Shown here: one piece after another, positions 34,643-46,934 of the stretch
Position numbering within the stretch: position 1 is the first letter of the stretch
Layout of the letters: each line of letters opens with the position of its first letter
Origin: Cryptomeria japonica
Lineage: Eukaryota > Streptophyta > Pinopsida > Cupressales > Cupressaceae
Assembly: GCF_030272615.1 (NCBI RefSeq)
Contig: NC_081406.1
Coordinates: 263,528,624 to 263,592,623, forward strand
Direction: 5' to 3'
Length of the DNA: 64,000 nt
Notes under the pieces: model-generated
What the model was told of the DNA's origin: nothing
Databases searched by the model: none
The model's input: only the letters and a program-made list of their open reading frames with translations
Program-made: the position numbers and the translations under genes

Positions 34643-36127
34643 TCATAGCCAACTTTCATCAATATGTGCAATCAAGCATGTCCTTTCACTGTTATTCAAC
34701 TGAAAGATATTACCTCTAGTTTGATTACCGGTTGCAATATCTAAACCAGTTTTGTTCATAATTTTGCCTTTACCATTTTTGAATTGTAACTGAAATCCTT
34801 TCTCAACTAATTGACCAACACTCAAAAGATTATGCTTTAAACCTTCAACATAGTAAACATTGTCAGTATTATGCTTACCATCAAGAGATATTGTACCTTT
34901 ACCTTTGATCAGACAAGCTTTGTCATCTCCAAATCTCACTAGACCTCCATTATATTCTTGAAAGTTCAAGAATTTACCTTTATCTCCTGTCATATGATGT
35001 GAGCATCCCGAATCAATGATCCACTCATCCTTTACTTCAATTTTAGCTGCCAAGGCCTGCTCTACCGGTTGGATTGTAGGTGTCGGTTGATCTTCTGTTA
35101 TAGAAACAAAAACCCATCCATTGTCTGTTGGATCCTCATCAAAATCATCAGTCACTCCTTCATCAGCAAGATAACAAGATTTGTCTTTATTCTTCTTAAA
35201 TATGTATCTCTGATATTCAGGGTTAGGCTTGTATGTCCTTTTAGCTACTTCTCTTAGTCTAGCATGTCTATCAGGGCATCTTGAAGCAATATGACCAATC
35301 TTATTATAGTTAAAACATTTAAAGGGTGCTTTTCCTTCATACTTACTTCCAACTAGACCTTTAGGCATTTTCCTTGCAAATATTGCTTCAATTTCTTCAA
35401 GTTCTTCATTTTCTTTCCTGCTTTCTTCAAGTTCTCTTGCATAAAAGGATTTCCAATCAGATTTGTCAAATGATGTTGATGCTTTAAAGGCTAAATCTGT
35501 CTTTATAGTAGCAATAGGACCAAATTCCTCAATTTCAAAGGCTGAAAGTTTTCCAATCAATGTATCTCTAGTTACTGATGTATTAGGCATTGTTCTTAAC
35601 TCATTTATAGCAATGACTTTCATTTTATATGCCGGTGACAATCCTCTTAAAATTTTTGAAACAATTTCATCCTCACTTAAGGTTCCTCCACAATATTTAA
35701 TACCCAAAACAATTTCATTAACTATTTCCATAAAAGCAGAAATCCTTTCATCTTCTTCCATTTTCAGATTTTCATACCTAACCCGGAAGCTTTCATGTTT
35801 TGCAATTTTGACTATGGAATCTCCTTCATTCAGTGTTTCCAAATGATCCCAAATAGCTTTAGCAGTAGACCTATCTGATAATCCCATGATTTGTTGATCT
35901 GTTAATGTGCTCAAAAGTGCTTCTCTTGCTTTGCAATCATTTTCCTCATCTTTAGTCAGGTTAGGTGGATTAGGTTGACTTTGAGTAGGAGCAGTATAGC
36001 CATTTTTTGTAACATCTCGAATGTCCTTTCCAATGCAATTTAGATGTGTCTCCATTCTGATCTTCCATATGCCATAGTTGGTTCCATCAAGTTTAGGACT
36101 GTCCTTCCTGAAATAGTTAGTAGACAT
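34643..36127 (-). pseudogene. Copia A gag-protease, nearly intact
   Basis: A 494-codon open frame from ATG 36125-36127 (MSTNYFRKDSPKLDGTNYGI), 42 bases downstream of the PBS. Residues ~10-210 form the UBN2/DUF4219-type gag: WKIRMETHL, AKAIWDHLETLNEGDSIVKI, FRVRYENLKMEEDERISAF. The zinc knuckle at about 35310-35350 reads CFNYNKIGHIASRC, where the second Cys is replaced by Tyr, so RNA binding is probably impaired. The protease has WIIDSGCSHHMTGDKGKFLN with an intact DSG. The frame stops just before the integrase at a decayed Trp codon. Confidence 0.93.
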
Positions 36128-36168
36128 TGGATCTCCTCAAGCTGTTAAACTTCTGCAAAAGAGGACTA

Positions 36169-36181
36169 GGCTCTGATACCA
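36169..36181 (-). promoter_or_regulatory. Copia A primer binding site
   Basis: TGGTATCAGAGCC on the minus strand, two bases after the 5' LTR. It matches the 3' end complement of initiator tRNA-Met, the usual primer of plant Copia elements. Confidence 0.93.
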
Positions 36182-36183
36182 GT

Positions 36184-37232
36184 TGTTAGGTCCTAGAGAC
36201 AACTGAGAGGGGCAGGGGGTGAATCAGTTGTCAAATAAATTTAAATCAAAACAACTTAACCAACTTACTGCTTAATATCGGTGAATCTGTCTTTTATACC
36301 AGTGGACAGTTTTATCAGATAATTGCAATACCGGTAAAGATTAATGCATGAAATAAAAGGACAAAGTCATCCACAACACATAACACCAATATTTGTATGT
36401 GGAAACCCTGTAAGGGGAAAAACCATGGTGGGAAACCTTACCCACAATCAGATGATACTACTGCAGATAGTAAGTGTATACAAATGGGGTCTGCACATGC
36501 AGAAAGGCCAAGCGCCTAAGCTCACTGCTCAAACACAAAATAGGAGTCACATTGACTACAATTGGATGGTTAAATCCAACAAGGATGTACTGCTCAAAAT
36601 AGCATCTTCATATGTTGGATTCAGTACCGGTGTAGTTCTGATATGCTTTCACAAAAACCTTGCTTCACCTTCAAATGATGTCTGCATGTATAGCTCTGCT
36701 TATTCTCGCATATACCTTCACACAAATCTTCTTCGCATACCACATTCGATGTTACAAATAAGATCTTACATTTATATCATAACCTAAGACCAATTTTAGT
36801 AGGTCGGCTCTACAAGATATTACAATAAAATCATTTTACAAACAAAACAATATCCGATTCAACATGTCAGCTTGATGCATTTACAACAATAATAAATCAT
36901 CTCCATAGCATGCCATGCTGATCTGGAAAAGATAAACCTGTCGGTGTATAACCTGGACCTATTTGTCAGTAACAACAAATATGCAAATACGAATATACCA
37001 ATAAACAAATCTCCAAGACAAGGTGTCCAAACAATGTCTTCGACATAACCAAGTGTTTTCCATGCCATTCCAAGAGTCGGTGATCATTATATCCTACCGG
37101 TGTACCATATATCGGTGACTGTGCATAAGTCACTTGCTTGCTAGTAAATATTGTTGATTCTCCAAAGTGCTAGAGTTGATAAAGTTTAGTAGGTGTTGAC
37201 ATCAATGACAAAACCATACCAAAATACCAACA
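36184..37232 (-). repeat. Copia A 5' LTR
   Basis: Pairs with 30608-31667. It directly precedes the primer binding site on the minus strand. Confidence 0.95.
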
Positions 37233-37454
37233 AGAAATTATAACAAACTGAAGGGAGAATACATTAACTCTGAAAAAAGAGAGTTATATGCCCAACACTA
37301 ACCCACAAATTTAAATTTCTTATTAATTAGAGAAGAGATTTTAAAGGGAACCTCCCCTTGATAAGAGGAGAGATTGATTTCTCAATATAGTTGTGAGTGA
37401 ATCATATATTTTTTCATTGGTACGCTAGTGACAAAATATTCACCCAACAGTACT

Positions 37455-39479
37455 AACTCCAAAGGTCTTGAGGTATTGTACTCTTTTGTTTTGTAACTCA
37501 CTTTGATTTGCTTGCCTCTGATGTATTCATCACAAAAAGTACTTGTTGGTTTAGTTATTTGTGGAATATTTCTTACATACTAGTTTTTGCTTATCTTCAC
37601 TAGATTATCAAAGTTCACATGACCTAATCTCTGGTGCCACAACCAACTTTCATCAACTTGTCCCATCATGCATTGGGACTCGTAGCATTCCTTCAGATTG
37701 TAGACATTACCATCTATCCTCTTTCCTTCTGCTACAACCTGACTAGTACTCTACTTGCTTATCTGACAACCGGTAGAGTCAAATGTGAACTTGTACCCTT
37801 TGTCACATATCTGACTTACACTTAGCAGACTATGGTTTAGTCCTTCCACATAGTACACATCATGAGCATTGAGCTTTCCATCAATATTCAATGTACCACG
37901 ACCCTTAATCTTGATAGAGGAGTTGTCACCAAACTGGACAGAACCAGTACCATTCCAATCATCAAGATTAATAAACTTTTTCTTGTCTCTGGTCATGTGA
38001 TTTGAGCAACCACTATCTACTACCCATAGATTCCTCCTTTCAGCACGTAGAGCAGTTTGCACAATCAAGCTTGACTTTGTCTTATTCTTCTGCTTCTATA
38101 TCCAAACCTGTTTCTCTTCTTTCTTCTCCTCTTCTGTCATCTTGTGTTCCAGTTTAGTCTTTATCTTATGATCCGGTACTATTTTCTTTTGCTCGTCAGT
38201 TCTCAACTTACAATGCCTTGCTATGTGACCAAAATTTTTACACTTGTAACATTTTACATTAGCATTGAAAGATGTGTCCAAAGCATTCTTGTAGGACATC
38301 TATACATTTCTCCTCCACTCATAACTCTTATGACCAAACTCATTGCAATTATAACATGTGACGTTTGTACTTTGTAATGCAGCAAATGAGTTTCTACTCT
38401 CAAAATTGGGGTTTACATTCATTTTTCTACAATCTACCATTCTATGACCGAACTTATTACACCAGTGACAATAACCATGAAAGTTTGGAACATACTAGTT
38501 AGGTTTCCTTGGTCCTGCAAATAACTGCCTCACCGAGGGTCTTCCTTTCATGTTGCTAACTCTGGTGAATCCTTCATGATCAACTATTGCATTTCTCCTT
38601 GGATTTGCATGTTGGTACATTGAGTGTGGCTTTCGGTTCATTGATTGTGTGTACTAGTTTGTGTGGCAATTTCTAACAGCATCTACATATGTCTTCTTAC
38701 CGATATCCTTGTTTACCATGAATGTCTTCTTCTCTTCACTTTCATTTGAAGAAGTGAATTGTATCTCCTTATTGAATGTGTCTGTTGTTTGAACTTTGTC
38801 CTTCTTCAAATCCTAAGCCACTGGTATCCTTTGAGGACTTGTGTTTGCTCAACATTTTATCGAGGGCCTTTGTGCTGCTTTCATACTTGCTTCTCATCAT
38901 CAGTTCATTCTTGCTCTTTTCTAATTCCTTCTGGAGCTTAACAATTTCTTCTTCCAAGTTCTGATGCTCCTTCTCCTTTTTACTCAAGTCGATACTAGTA
39001 ACTTCACAAATCCTCTTGGCCTCTTCCAATTAAAGTTTTAGATCTATAATTGTTTTCTTGGATTCTTCAAAAGATTTCTCCAACATCTCTTGTTCTTTAG
39101 TTGCTGCCTTTTTCACCTTCTTCAGATCTCTTCTTGTTTTCTTCAGTTCTTCCAAGGCACTGATGAGCTCTACTTCAAGATCTACTTCTCCTTCTTTCTC
39201 TTCTTCTTCTCCTTCTTCTGGAACCAAAACCTCTTGGGCCATAAAAAGGTTTGCTCTAAATTCATCTTCATTGCAACAGTCATATGAGGCACTCTCCTCA
39301 TTTGTGGTATCATTTTCATGTGTGTAAAGACTGCTATGCTTCTAGTTGCCTCTTCTACCATGTCGGTAGACATTCTTCTTACTGTCCTTACCGTATGATC
39401 TGCTACCACTTGATTGATCATCTTCATTCTTATCACCATAGGCACATTTGGCAGAAAAATGTCCAATCTTTCTACAATT
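37455..39479 (-). pseudogene. Copia B gag C-terminus, zinc knuckles, protease and pre-integrase
   Basis: Read leftwards from the solo LTR: a knuckle CRKIGHFSAKC (39440-39475); an acidic then coiled-coil segment (EELKKTRRDLKKVKKAATKE, LQKELEKSKNELMMRSKYES; 38769-39242); and three more knuckles. These are CHWCNKFGHRMVDC near 38450, CYNCNEFGHKSYEW near 38320 with its last Cys lost, and CYKCKNFGHIARHC near 38240. The protease follows (WVVDSGCSNHMTRDKKKF, DSG intact), then HQRLGHVNFDNLVKIS and CDEYIRGKQIK up to RPLELV at the element C junction. Several stops interrupt the frame. Four knuckles with an internal coiled coil is more than the single knuckle of Copia A. Confidence 0.88.
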
Positions 39480-39484
39480 GAAAC
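39480..39484. repeat. Target site duplication of the solo LTR, left copy
   Basis: GAAAC, repeated at 40844-40848. Removing the insert and one copy rejoins the Copia B gag codons KCF and NCRK. Confidence 0.93.
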
Positions 39485-40843
39485 TGTAGTCACACAAATC
39501 TGTCCATTTTAATTAAATGAATATTTCGTATTTATTTGATTAAAAATCCACTAGCCATCAGTTAATTAAATTAATATTTAATTAATTCATCCCCAAACAT
39601 TCTTCTATTAATTAAATAAATTATTCAATTTATTTTAATTAATTCATTAAATCAAATTCACAATCAATTAAATAAATAAAATCTATTTATTTAATTAAAT
39701 CCCCCTATTCCTCTTTTAAATAAATTAAATAAAACATTTATTTAAATCATTATCCCCCCCCACTTGCATTTTCCTACAAATGCAACTTGCACACATTTAT
39801 TAAAATAAATGAATTTTTATTTTAATAAAATCCTATTTTCCCTCACCCACCAAATCCACTTGCAAACCTAATCCCCTTCTAGATTCTTCTAAACCCTTCC
39901 TAATTAGCCTAATCCATCCCCTAATTATTGTCACATTCCTAAGCAAAATGGAGTCACTTCTCAAAGACTCCAAAGTCTTTGAAAAGCATTTAATGCTTTG
40001 TGTGTTCAACAAATTAACCCCCAAAGTCTTCCAAGACCACTAATGGCTCTTACATAACCATTTATGGTTATTTCAATCTTGTCTCCCCAAACATTTATTG
40101 TTTTGACCATATTCATCCATTTCACATTTGCACAAGAGTTTATCTATTGGATAAAAGCTTTATTCTTTGAATAAAGAGTTTATTCATTCAACCAACCTTG
40201 ACTCAAAATCCCAAAGTCATGTCAGGCATTTAATGCTTATTCCCTCTCCTCTCAACCTATCTCACATTGACACTTGTCATCCTGGGATTGGGTTGAAAGC
40301 CCTCACATGGATTTGAAATCATTCAATCCTGACCCTTGTTGAGATTACTCAATCTCAACCATCCATTGCTCCATTTTTCCTATAAATAGAGCCCATTCCT
40401 TCATAATCCAGATCCTGAAAACTTGTATGCATTTAGGCTATAGACATTTTTAGAGAGCATTTAGCATAAGCAATCTAACATCTTATCATTTTGGTTAAAA
40501 TACATCATTTTAGCATTAGTATTAGCTTTTTATTTCACATATTTAGAGCTATACTACAAATCTCAATCCTCCATAAGCATCCATAGTGCAAAAAGCTGCT
40601 GAGAGCTACACTATTTTGGAACTTGGAGAGGAGAGGAACAAGGGAGAAGGAACTAGGAGTATGTTAGGAGGTATTTGGAGATGCCTCATCATGTTTGCTT
40701 TGATAGTTAAATATGCTTGCATGCTTTTAGTCTCTCTTTTGGTATGCCTTTTTAGATTAGTTTTCGATTGACTAACGCTAATGTTTTGTGTGTTTTGTGT
40801 TCTTCGATCTTAGACTAACCTTGTGCCATTTAGGAGGGCATCA
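39485..40843 (+). mobile_element. Solo LTR, Gypsy type, inside Copia B gag
   Basis: 1359 bases, TGTAGTCACACAAATCTGTC...GGAGGGCATCA, with a perfect 5-bp target duplication. The first half is ATTTAAATAAA/TTAATTAAAT runs as in the LTR at 5839. TATAAATA at 40381-40388, followed by GAGCCC, is a probable TATA box. No internal region or second LTR is present, so it arose by LTR-LTR recombination. Short frames inside it (about 40586-40771) are not supported as genes. Confidence 0.92.
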
Positions 40844-40848
40844 GAAAC

Positions 40849-41614
40849 ATTTCAAGGGCAGCTTGCCTTTGTATTTGTCGGAACCCGTCTTGAGTCTTCT
40901 GACAAATTTTTCCATGATATCATCAGAATATTCACTGGTTCCATCTTGAGCAGAATCTTCTTTTCCTTTCCTTAATGTTTTGAATGCAGCTTCTTTCTTC
41001 ACAGCCTTAGTACCGATAGTCCTCATCTCATAAGTTGTTAGGGAACCATATAGCTCATCCATTGTAAAGGTTTTTATATCTTTTGCTTCTTCTATTGTTG
41101 AAACCTTTGTATCATACTTAGATGTGAGAGATCTAAGTACTTTCTTCATTGCCACCTCATCTTTTATTTCTTCTCCAAGCCCTCTAATGGTGTTTGTTGT
41201 TTCATCAATCCTTTGGAGATTGTCAACAATCTTCTCTTCATCTCTCATCTTCGAACCCTCAAGTTGTGCTCTCAATGTCTGTAACTTGGCTTCCTTGAAT
41301 TTAGCATAGCCTTCAAATATTTTCTGCAACTTATCCCAAGTTTCTTTGGCAGATGAGCAGTGCATGACCTTAACAAACTCATTATCAGATAACCCACTAA
41401 AAATGACATTTTTAGCTTTAGCATTGTTCTCATATTCCTTCTTAGCATCTGGATCAGTAGGGGGATTATTAGGGATTGTATACCCATTCACAACCAACAT
41501 CCATACATCAAAACCTAGAGAGGACAAATGGGTTTCCATTCTTCTACTCCAAAAGGCATAGTTGACACCATCAAACATAGGGGCTTTTGAGGAGGCAGAT
41601 TCATTTCTTGTCAT
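40849..41614 (-). pseudogene. Copia B gag, N-terminal part
   Basis: The frame is open from ATG 41612-41614 (MTRNESASSKAPMFDGVNYA) to the solo LTR insertion. It is a UBN2-type Copia gag: FWSRRMETHLSSLGFDVW, SSAKETWDKLQKIFEGYAK, LRAQLEGSKMRDEEKIVDN and KGKLPLKCF, the first Cys of the zinc knuckle, which continues at 39479. No stop interrupts it. The frame also extends upstream to 41653, but the ATG at 41614 matches where this gag family starts. Confidence 0.9.
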
Positions 41615-41674
41615 TGTGAATACTTGAAAGGATCTACCCAAGCTAGAGAACACTTTGACAAAACAGGGTACCTA

Positions 41675-41687
41675 GGCTCTGATACCA
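41675..41687 (-). promoter_or_regulatory. Copia B primer binding site
   Basis: TGGTATCAGAGCC on the minus strand, two bases from the 5' LTR, identical to that of Copia A. Confidence 0.92.
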
Positions 41688-41689
41688 AT

Positions 41690-43349
41690 TGTTGTACACA
41701 ATGGATCAATAAGAGGGGTGTGAATCAGTTATTTAAACACTTCTTTACTAATCAAGGATATATCGGTACTATATAAAATAGACAGAGTGCTGACCGGTAA
41801 GCCAAACAATGCAAAGTAAGTGTGTGAAAGGATTTGCTATAACATCAAAATAACACATACATAAGAATGCATCACATAACACCAATTATATGAGGAAAAC
41901 CCAATGTGAGAAAAAAATCGATAAGAATAGCTGATGGAGATCTTCTGCTCCAATCCAGCCTCACAATGAAAATGATTTGATTACAATTTTAGGGCACCAA
42001 CCCCTAATTTATGAGCATCGACTCAAAGGAGCATCAACCCCTGAACAAGTTATAGGCTACAACCTAAAGGAGCTACAACCCCTGCACTAAGCACCTACTT
42101 AGTGAAGACAATATGAAAATTCAAATACATAAGTGAATTCCCTGTTGCAAATGAAGTTTTGCAACCCTCCAATATTCTGCTCTACTGGTTTCAATCTTAC
42201 CGGTCTGTGAAACCTCCACACACACTGCAACAATGGCTTTATGGTGGTCCTTACTTTGTTGAAACTTCTCTCCCTTTGACTATTGGATTCACTTCACACT
42301 TGCCCACACTTTTCCAGGTTCTGTCTCTGTCGGTTTGTTCTTTGTCGGTTCACACACACCTTATCGATTTCTCCTTCAACACACAATCACTTACGATTTT
42401 TCTTGTCTTTCACTCAAACAATCTTTTCTGTCTTACTTTCATTCACCAACATCATCACATATCATTCAGCAACAACAACCTCATCGATTTAAACTTGTAT
42501 ATTTGTAAGCAAGTCTTCTCGCCAAAAACCAATTCAAACTTCAGGTGGTTAGGGTTTCTTTCCTTCAATCAAATCTGTATCCAATCTGATTTGATCTGCC
42601 TTGGATCACTCACCTACTTTGGGGAGATGCATTTGTACACATTTTTATTCATCCAATGCATGTTTTCTAAAAATAACAAACTTCACCCTGCTTTACGACC
42701 TTGATCTATGTCAACCACATTTCACCTAGCTATTTCTAACTAAAAGTCAATCTGCAATTGGATTTCGTGCCTCGATCACAGTGCCAACAACTGCTTGATC
42801 ATTCTTTGTCGTCCATTCTTCCTCGAGCCGCATCAGTCTGTCATCAACCCATGATTTATGGTTTTATCATTTAATGACCACCTGCTACACAGACAACCAT
42901 GTCGATGAACATTTCATCGACCTCTACATGTTTTCCACCTCAGCTCCACAGAAGACACATCAACATATATTCAACTTCATCAACATTGGATCAGTTCAAA
43001 CTTGAACAATCGGGAAACCCTTCTACCAGTAGAACCTTGCCAGTATGACCAACACACTGATCAATCATTCTTACCGGCAACACATCATCCTGACAATTCA
43101 TCTTTCCTTTTGGTATGACTTCATGTCATTCTTCCTATTCAGCTCATCAGGTGTTGTGATTCATCAACATTCAGTGTCTTCATCACAAACAAATAACCAA
43201 CCTTCATATCGGTTTATGCCTTACCGGTTATAACTCAAGCCCGCCAACTTACTCTTGCATCTCACCTCATATCGGTGGTATCATTGGTTGACACACTCTA
43301 CCGGTAACCTGCAATATCAGTTGACATTAATTACAATCTAATGCCAACA
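41690..43349 (-). repeat. Copia B 5' LTR
   Basis: Pairs with 20404-22099. The ATTCA target duplication follows at 43350-43354. Confidence 0.93.
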
Positions 43350-43354
43350 ATTCA

Positions 43355-44275
43355 TTCTCCTATCACATACGTTGTAAATTTTCCTTTATACACTTATCAA
43401 TTTTCCTTAATTGATCAACTCTTCTTCCTTTGCCAATCAATTTAGGAGGGATGTTATTTGTATATTCTATGATGATCATCCCAACAATTTATTTGGCCTA
43501 GCTCAACCTCTTTTGTTCTTTGGTTGGTAACTAATTTGATTTTTTATTTTTTTGAATTTATCTTGATCCTCATCATTTTGTTTTTGTTTTTCCCTTTTTG
43601 TTAGGCTTAAATCCCTTATTCAATAGAGATGACATCAATAATTAGACAAGGAGTATAATGAGCATCCATCACATAGGGAGTAAAAGCATCATTAATAATG
43701 TATTTAAATGATGTAAAGCCCTTTAAGATGTCTAGTAAAGTAAAAGAAAGCTTCATGAAAGAGGATAAGCTATTAAGCTAGATAAGCATAAAACAATCCA
43801 CTCATGAAATATGTAGACTCATCAATGAGGAAAATGATATAATATCATCATTAATGACTAAAGTATAGGAATCAATAAATCATGAAAACACCTTCTAATC
43901 CTTGATATATATGCATGGAGATAGTCACAAGGCATAGGCTCATAAAGGTCCATGATAAATGGTCTAGTAATAGAAAGATCAAGGTGATGCACACAAATAA
44001 AAGAGAAAATGAACAATTAAATTGCAAACCCTAATCATATATAATGACCAAGAATAAGTGAGAGTGAATTGAAACCTTCTCAAACATAAATGAGACCTAA
44101 AATGTTAGATGTAAACAATTTATAAAGAATAAGGTTTCAAGTAATGTAGAGGACCAAACCCTAGGGGGTGTAAGAGATGCTAGGTTCACTATTTAAAATG
44201 TAAGGAAATAAAATCACCATATAGATACATATACATATATATATGTATATGTATCTATATATGTATATAGATACA

Positions 44276-44334
<59 letters not shown>

Positions 44335-46140
44335 AAAATGCAATGAGTAGTAACAGTCAATACACTTAGTTATTGTAGCCAAGTTGGAAATACTGCAAAC
44401 CTATTTTCATAAATAGGTGCTAAAATTGACAAGGAAGACAAGAGTACTTAGATCTAAGGTTTGATGCTCTACCATGTATCATATATTCTTTCATGATTAA
44501 TCACTATAGATAGTGCTTGGATAATGGCTATCAAATTACTAAATTGATTGTACCTCATTCTAGGTCACTTCTACGTTGCAAAAAGATGATCTTCGTACAT
44601 GCAAATTCAATCCCTAATCCATAGCTTCAACCCCTATCTATGGACTCAACGTAGATGGTGTTGTTCTAGAAAATATTGGTTGTGTTAGGTATCTAAATAA
44701 GATGACATTGATAGATAATGGAAACTTTGTTGTACTAAGTTTGAGACTTGGTCCCCTCCCACTATTTTAGTCAAAGCCTTGAAATTGATTCAATGATTTG
44801 AGTATGTTTGAAGAAACTTTAAATGACCATGTAAATCCTAATATATTCTTATTAGTCTAGATTTTGATGTTGTTCTTTTCTAATGATGATAGAATGCATA
44901 ATTAAGCTCTCTTTCTAGATGCATCATATAGCTTAGATATCTCAAATGAATTAGGATTTGTCCATTTGTACAATACCCTAGCATGTAGTTTGATTGCTTC
45001 ATACTTAAGCCAACAAGTAATAGTTAGTAAGATATGGTAAACTTAGGCCCATTATTTAAATTTAAATGAAAAGTACAAGAATCAAATCCACATCAGAAAT
45101 TTGAATTAGATTCAAATCCACACTTGTAGATTCAACCCAATATGAGAATGGATAGTATGTAGATCAAGGAATTAGTAGTAGCTAGCTATGTTCCCATTTA
45201 GATATTTTTGACATTTCTATCTCCCAAATTTAGTTGTTTTAGGTTCTTTAGAAGTGTTTGTTGGTGTGAATAAGATCTTGTACCTAGCTAATTCCCAGCG
45301 GGGACTTATTCACATGGTTTAAGTTTTATTTAGGTTCCATGTGTCATTTCTATAAGTCTTAGTTGTCAAGATAAGAATACATCATATCTTGTCTAGATAA
45401 GAATACATCATATCTTGTCTTTATGATTTTTATTTACTTTTAGTTGCCTAGGCATTTAATATTTGTGTCATGTTAGTTAATCATACTACATCACACATTG
45501 CCTTTATAAGCAAGATATCTAATTCTATATTCCATATTCAATCAGATATTTCATGCATCCTTATTATGCAAGCCATTCTTGTCATTCTCTCTTGTGGAAG
45601 TTGTTTTGGTCTTGCAAGAATTTTGAAGGTGTTGAATAGTCACTAATCAACTCCTATAATATCAAATTTATCCACATTCAATAGATTTTCCTTGATTCTA
45701 ACACAAAATTACCTTGAGTTAGAAATTTTAATTCTTCAAATTAAATAAATTTTATACTATTACATATAAAATTAGGTCTTAATCTTCTCAATTCATTAGA
45801 AGTTAAATTTTATTCTATGTACTCACCCCATTTCAACATCTTTATCTATAAGTTATAGATTCATAAAACATTTAAACATTAGATCATCATAAAAATTATA
45901 TAAGAGAGAGAGGAAGTCAAGTTTAATTTAACTTAAGTTATTCTGAAAATTAAAATAACTTCATTATAAGACAATCAATCAATCTTAGTTCATGTACTCT
46001 AGGTAGATATTTCAATTTTAGATTAAACTCCACCATAAGAGTAAATTTATAGATAATGAAAAGTAGTATGATCTGAAGTGATGAAAAATATGAGGCACAA
46101 TTTTAACCAGAAATGTAAAATTAACATTATAGACTGTGGA
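43355..46140. other. Intergenic, no gene seen
   Basis: AT-rich, with no protein domain in any frame. It holds a TA microsatellite (44215-44330) and a 27-base tandem duplication of AGATAAGAATACATCATATC (about 45370-45420). A stretch starting TGTTGGTGTG at 45259, with CCTTTATAAG at about 45501, looks LTR-like but cannot be closed. Confidence 0.6.
44215..44331. repeat. TA-rich microsatellite
   Basis: A compound ATAC/TATG/ATAG block is followed by about 25 uninterrupted TA units. Confidence 0.95.
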
Positions 46141-46620
46141 GACTTCAAAGCCACAAATTAAGGCATTAAATGAGAGCCAAATTTTCCAGAACTTGTCATT
46201 TAAATAGTAGTTGTCCTGTCTTGAGAAGGTGAGCAGAAAGTACCAAGGCAAGAAAGACAACCAAATGATTTCACGTGCTTTCCAACGACTTTTGGCAGTT
46301 GAGTTTAGGTCTTCCGCATAAGACAAGACATCACATAAAACATGTTGTGAGATCCTTACTGCCTTGGGACAATCCAAGCTTTTACTTTCAAATGAATGCC
46401 CACATAGTTTTGGTGGTTCTTAAAATCTGTTCAAGACAAAAATTATTTTTTTATATGTGGTTGTGTTGGGATTTTGTTGCTGTCCCAACAGATAAAGTTG
46501 CATACACAAAAGTCTAGATCAAGTTACAGTAAAATTGTGGATAGAAATGATCATCCTAACTAAGCAAACTTGGTCCTTGTCTTACACTGTACTGTGTAAT
46601 ATTATATATGTGATAGCTTT

Positions 46621-46730
46621 GGATAGAAAGGTCCTTTTAAGGTCCACAATGCACAGCCTTAAATAATGAGATACTGGATAGAAAGGTCCTTTTAAGGTCC
46701 ACAATGCATAGCCTTGAATAATGAGATACT
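46621..46730. repeat. 55-base tandem duplication downstream of the large gene
   Basis: Two copies of GGATAGAAAGGTCCTTTTAA... start at 46621 and 46676 with two mismatches. The homologous block near 17885 has one copy, so the duplication happened after the gene copies split. Confidence 0.92.
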
Positions 46731-46934
46731 TGCTGCTAGCTTGTGGGGATAACATGAAACAAAGATTAAATTTTTGTCTTCATCAACAGCCCATAGCTCA
46801 TAGCTCCACCAGCTAAGAGCAACATTAAGTAAAAAAGCTTTGTTAAAGATGGTTTTGACAAATTTATTTAAAACTGTACATAGGAAAACATACTCTGCCT
46901 TCTCCATCCAAAAACACCAAGTGCTATTTAGTTA

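Larger units (their letters stand above)
30608..37232 (-). mobile_element. Copia A: complete but mutated LTR retrotransposon
   Basis: 6625 bases with LTRs 30608-31667 and 36184-37232 (TGTTA...CAACA on the plus strand), PBS at 36169-36181 and polypurine tract at 31668-31681. A near-identical 5-bp target duplication flanks it. Minus-strand order is gag, protease, integrase, RT, RNase H. It sits inside element C, 217 bases from C's right end, so it is the youngest layer of the nest. LTRs differ by about 5% by eye, mostly transitions. Stops, a frameshift and a small deletion in RT make this copy inactive. Confidence 0.95.
24779..37449 (+). mobile_element. Element C: unclassified TG...CA element inserted in Copia B and itself interrupted
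   Basis: Bounded by GTACT on both sides, it begins TGTTGTCCTC and ends CACCCAACA. Its own sequence is 24779-30607 plus 37233-37449, about 6.0 kb; the rest is Copia A. The ends and the 5-bp duplication point to a retroviral-type integrase, but I see no direct LTR pair, PBS or RT. The first 1.3 kb carries palindrome clusters. A decayed long reading frame follows (26219-29904, plus), and then a ~700-base AT-rich 3' region. Possible explanations are a non-autonomous LTR element that lost one LTR, or a cut-and-paste transposon with 5-bp duplications. The five-base TGTTG/CAACA match is the only terminal inversion visible. Confidence 0.75.
20404..43349 (-). mobile_element. Copia B: full-length LTR retrotransposon split by two insertions
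   Basis: It has TG...CA ends with the 5-bp target duplication ATTCA at 20399-20403 and 43350-43354. LTRs are 20404-22099 and 41690-43349. Without the inserts (24779-37449 and 39485-40843) the element is about 8.9 kb. Minus-strand order is 5' LTR, PBS, gag, zinc knuckles and coiled coil, protease, integrase, RT, RNase H, polypurine tract, 3' LTR: the Copia order, with integrase before RT. The LTRs differ at roughly one base in ten over the first 340 bases by eye, so it is clearly older than Copia A (about one in twenty). Stops and frameshifts throughout make it inactive. Confidence 0.93.

Noticed and set aside
44161-44382. Tyr-Ile repeat frame
   Set aside because: Translation of the TA microsatellite.
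45259-45660. Possible solo LTR starting TGTTGGTGTG with a TATA-like box near 45501
   Set aside because: No matching CA end with a target duplication could be found, so the boundaries are unsupported.
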